From Candidatus Glassbacteria bacterium RIFCSPLOWO2_12_FULL_58_11 (GTDB lineage Bacteria > Gemmatimonadota > Glassbacteria > GWA2-58-10), in NCBI GenBank assembly GCA_001780825.1, contig MFIX01000014.1, positions 3,466-18,987 of the forward strand: 15,522 nt of DNA, read 5' to 3'. Numbering within the stretch: position 1 is the first letter of the stretch; every line of letters starts with the position of its first letter. Shown piece after piece: positions 13,468-15,522 of this stretch. The translations under genes were made by a program, and so were the position numbers. The notes beneath the pieces were generated by a model. It was not told where the DNA came from, made no database searches, and was given only the letters and a program-made list of their open reading frames with translations.

Positions 13468-15522
13468 ATGATTTTAGCCGGCGCCGCCGGAGCGCCCGGC
13501 AAGACCGCAATTGTCGATTATGCCACCGGCGCGGCTCGCGAGGTCAGCTATGACGGCCTATTGGCCGGGGCCAGCCGGGTCGCGCGCCAGCTCGACAGTC
13601 TGAGCCTGCCCGCCGGTATTCGGATTGTCCTGGCTGGAGGCAACAGCCCGGAGTGGGCCGCCGCAGCACTGGGAATCCACCTTGCCGGATTTACTATCGT
13701 CCCCCTCGACCCGGAGCTTTCCACCGCAGAGCTGGATAACATCCTTACCTTTCTGGAGCCCTCCGCCGCGGTCTGCGAGAACTTTCTTACCGAACTGCTC
13801 AAAAAACACACTGAAAAGTTGATCGATCTCGGAGCCCTTGACCTGAGGTCCGGTCCAGAAACATTCGACCCGCAGGCGCTCCCGGAAAACCAGCCGCTCT
13901 CGATAGTTTTCACTTCCGGCTCCACCAGCCAACCCAAGGGAGTGATGCTAAGCGAGAATAATTTTCTTCACAATGTCGAGGTACTGCTTGGGACGAAAGG
14001 CCTTTTTACCTCCCGGGACCGTCTGCTGAACCTGCTCCCGCTGCACCATGTCTATGCCTTTACCGCCACCCTGCTCACGCCCTTGTGTGCCGGGGCGACC
14101 GTGGTCTATCCGCGCTCGCTGAAAAGCGGCGATATCGCCGCCGCTGCCGAAGAGCAGCGGATTACGGTAATGGCGGTGGTCCCGCAAGTCCTCCAGTCCA
14201 TGCACAAACGCATTTTTTCCACGGTCCGCGAGAAGCCGTTACTGCAGCGGATACTTTTCCGGCTGCTGCTGAAACTCAGTTCCCTGGGAATCGAACGCGG
14301 TTTCCGGCCGGGGAGATACCTGTTGAGGTCAGTGCGGCGGAGCCTGCCGCAGCTCAGATTTTTCGCCAGCGGCGGCGCCCGCCTGGATGCCGGGCTGCAC
14401 CGCGAGCTGGCCGCTCTCGGTTTCCGGGTGCTGGAAGCCTACGGGCTGAGCGAGACCGCGCCGATAGTCACGCTGAACAGCCTGCGAAGGCCGGTTTTCG
14501 GCTCGGTAGGCCGGCCGGCTCCCGGAGTGGAGATAAAACTTCAGCGCACCGACAATGCTCTCGCGGACCCGGAGGTACTGGTCCGCGGGCCCAATGTGAT
14601 GGCCGGCTACTGGCGTCTGCCCGAGGAGACGGACAAAGCTTTCCTGGAGGGCTGGTTCCGCACCGGGGACCTGGGGAAGCTGGACCGCCGCGGGAACCTT
14701 TACTTAAGCGGCAGGTCCAAGGAGGTGCTGGTCATGCCCTCGGGCAAAAACATCTACCCTGAGGAGCTGGAAAAAATCTACTCGCAGAGCAGCCTGATCG
14801 AGGAGGTCTGTATCTGCCTCCTGGCCGGAGAGCGTGGCGAACAGTTGACCGCGGTGGTGGTCCCTTCGCGCGAGGCGCTCCGGCGCCGGAAGCTCACCCG
14901 TATTTACGATGAGCTCAAGTTCGATATCGAAAACCTGACAGTGAACCTGCCCTCATACCAGCGGGTCACGCGGATCCTGGTCTCAGAGGAGCCCTTTCCC
15001 AGGACCCGGCTGGGGAAGCTGAAACGCTACGAGATTGTAGAAAGACTCGAAAGGGGGAAAGCGGCCGCCCCTCCGGTTTCGGAGGCCGCAGGTGAGGAAC
15101 CGGCGGAGAGCGCGGATGAGCTGCTGGCTTTCGTCAAAAGAAACCTCGAGCTGAAAACCGTTCCGACCGGCAAAGAAAACCTCGAGCTGGACCTGGGGCT
15201 GGACTCGCTGACCAAGCTGGACTTCCTCTCCGCCTTCGAAAGCGAGTTCGGGATCAGCCTGGGCGATGAACAGGCCGGCGGAGTGCTGACAGTCGATGAC
15301 CTGCGGCCCTATATCGGGCCGCGGGCGGAAAGCCGTCCGGGCGGCGGGATAAGCGTGCGCGGGGAAAAGGCCCCCTTACCGCCTCTGGAAGATATCGTGG
15401 AGGTCGAGGACAGCCTCTGGGGCCTATTTCTTCGTTTCAGTGTCCGCCTGAAACTCTCCCTGATCACCCGGTTGTTTTTCCCGACCCGCGTATCCGGCCT
15501 GGAAAACCTGCCAGCCCGGGGG
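13468..15522 (+). CDS. AMP-forming acyl-CoA/acyl-ACP ligase fused to an acyl carrier domain and a PlsC-like acyltransferase (3' partial)
   Basis: Predicted to activate a fatty acid as acyl-AMP, load it on its own carrier domain and pass it to an acyltransferase, for phospholipid or other lipid acylation. 685 residues are visible and the frame is open at the right edge. Residues about 1-525 are the ANL adenylation domain: P-loop FTSGSTSQPKGVM (148-160), YGLSET (325-330), WFRTGDLG (396-403) and the C-terminal catalytic Lys517 in PRTRLGKLKR. Residues about 548-617 are a phosphopantetheine carrier with LDLGLDSLTKLD and attachment Ser580. From about 650 (FLRFSVRLKLSLITRLFFP, then VSGLENLPARG) the sequence matches the start of PlsC-type domains; the HX4D motif would lie beyond the window. 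The first standard start is ATG 13468, but its Shine-Dalgarno is 22 bases away. ACG 13450 is better spaced and adds GQLAR, which fits the family N-terminus. Confidence 0.88.
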   Translation, partial: MILAGAAGAPGKTAIVDYATGAAREVSYDGLLAGASRVARQLDSLSLPAGIRIVLAGGNSPEWAAAALGIHLAGFTIVPLDPELSTAELDNILTFLEPSAAVCENFLTELLKKHTEKLIDLGALDLRSGPETFDPQALPENQPLSIVFTSGSTSQPKGVMLSENNFLHNVEVLLGTKGLFTSRDRLLNLLPLHHVYAFTATLLTPLCAGATVVYPRSLKSGDIAAAAEEQRITVMAVVPQVLQSMHKRIFSTVREKPLLQRILFRLLLKLSSLGIERGFRPGRYLLRSVRRSLPQLRFFASGGARLDAGLHRELAALGFRVLEAYGLSETAPIVTLNSLRRPVFGSVGRPAPGVEIKLQRTDNALADPEVLVRGPNVMAGYWRLPEETDKAFLEGWFRTGDLGKLDRRGNLYLSGRSKEVLVMPSGKNIYPEELEKIYSQSSLIEEVCICLLAGERGEQLTAVVVPSREALRRRKLTRIYDELKFDIENLTVNLPSYQRVTRILVSEEPFPRTRLGKLKRYEIVERLERGKAAAPPVSEAAGEEPAESADELLAFVKRNLELKTVPTGKENLELDLGLDSLTKLDFLSAFESEFGISLGDEQAGGVLTVDDLRPYIGPRAESRPGGGISVRGEKAPLPPLEDIVEVEDSLWGLFLRFSVRLKLSLITRLFFPTRVSGLENLPARG

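Noticed and set aside
14085..14762. 225-residue + strand frame inside the acyl ligase gene.
   Set aside because: It is out of frame with the clear adenylation domain and has low-complexity Ala/Arg/Gly/Pro composition. A frame shadow.

Overview
The window is GC-rich and densely coding. All supported genes are on the + strand. Positions 1 to 11356 hold one late segment of a Gram-negative flagellar operon. Separate L-ring (flgH) and P-ring (flgI) genes require an outer membrane. The csrA/fliW pair shows the FliW-CsrA partner-switch type of flagellin control. That pair, a FlgJ with an SLT-type lytic transglycosylase domain and a very long FlgL fit an uncultured or deep-branching Gram-negative lineage (deltaproteobacterial or FCB-like) better than an enteric. 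The sequence alone does not fix the taxon.

Layout: flgF (5' end outside the window), flgG, flgA, flgH, flgI, flgJ-SLT, flgN, flgK, csrA, flgL, fliW. Gaps between these genes are short (1 to about 120 bases) and most genes have a clear Shine-Dalgarno sequence, so they probably form one transcription unit. The products act in assembly order: distal rod (FlgF, FlgG), P-ring chaperone and ring (FlgA, FlgI), L-ring (FlgH), rod cap and wall hydrolase (FlgJ), chaperone for the junction proteins (FlgN), hook-filament junction (FlgK, FlgL), then the post-transcriptional switch (CsrA, FliW) that ties flagellin translation to filament export.

The most unusual gene is flgL. It encodes 1056 residues, against roughly 300 in textbook FlgL. 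Normal FlgL ends flank five divergent copies of a hook-IN-like module. The fourth copy is split by about 160 residues that include a DUF5666-like beta-rich segment.

After fliW comes about 660 bases with no convincing gene but a good sigma-54-type promoter match. Next is a DegT/DnrJ/EryC1-family sugar aminotransferase, possibly for surface or flagellin glycans. A roughly 310-base AT-richer gap follows, with two REP-like palindromes, one carrying the GTAG foot typical of RAYT-associated REPs. The last gene runs off the end. It is a multidomain protein with an AMP-forming acyl ligase, an acyl carrier domain and the beginning of a PlsC-like acyltransferase, and its start codon is unclear.
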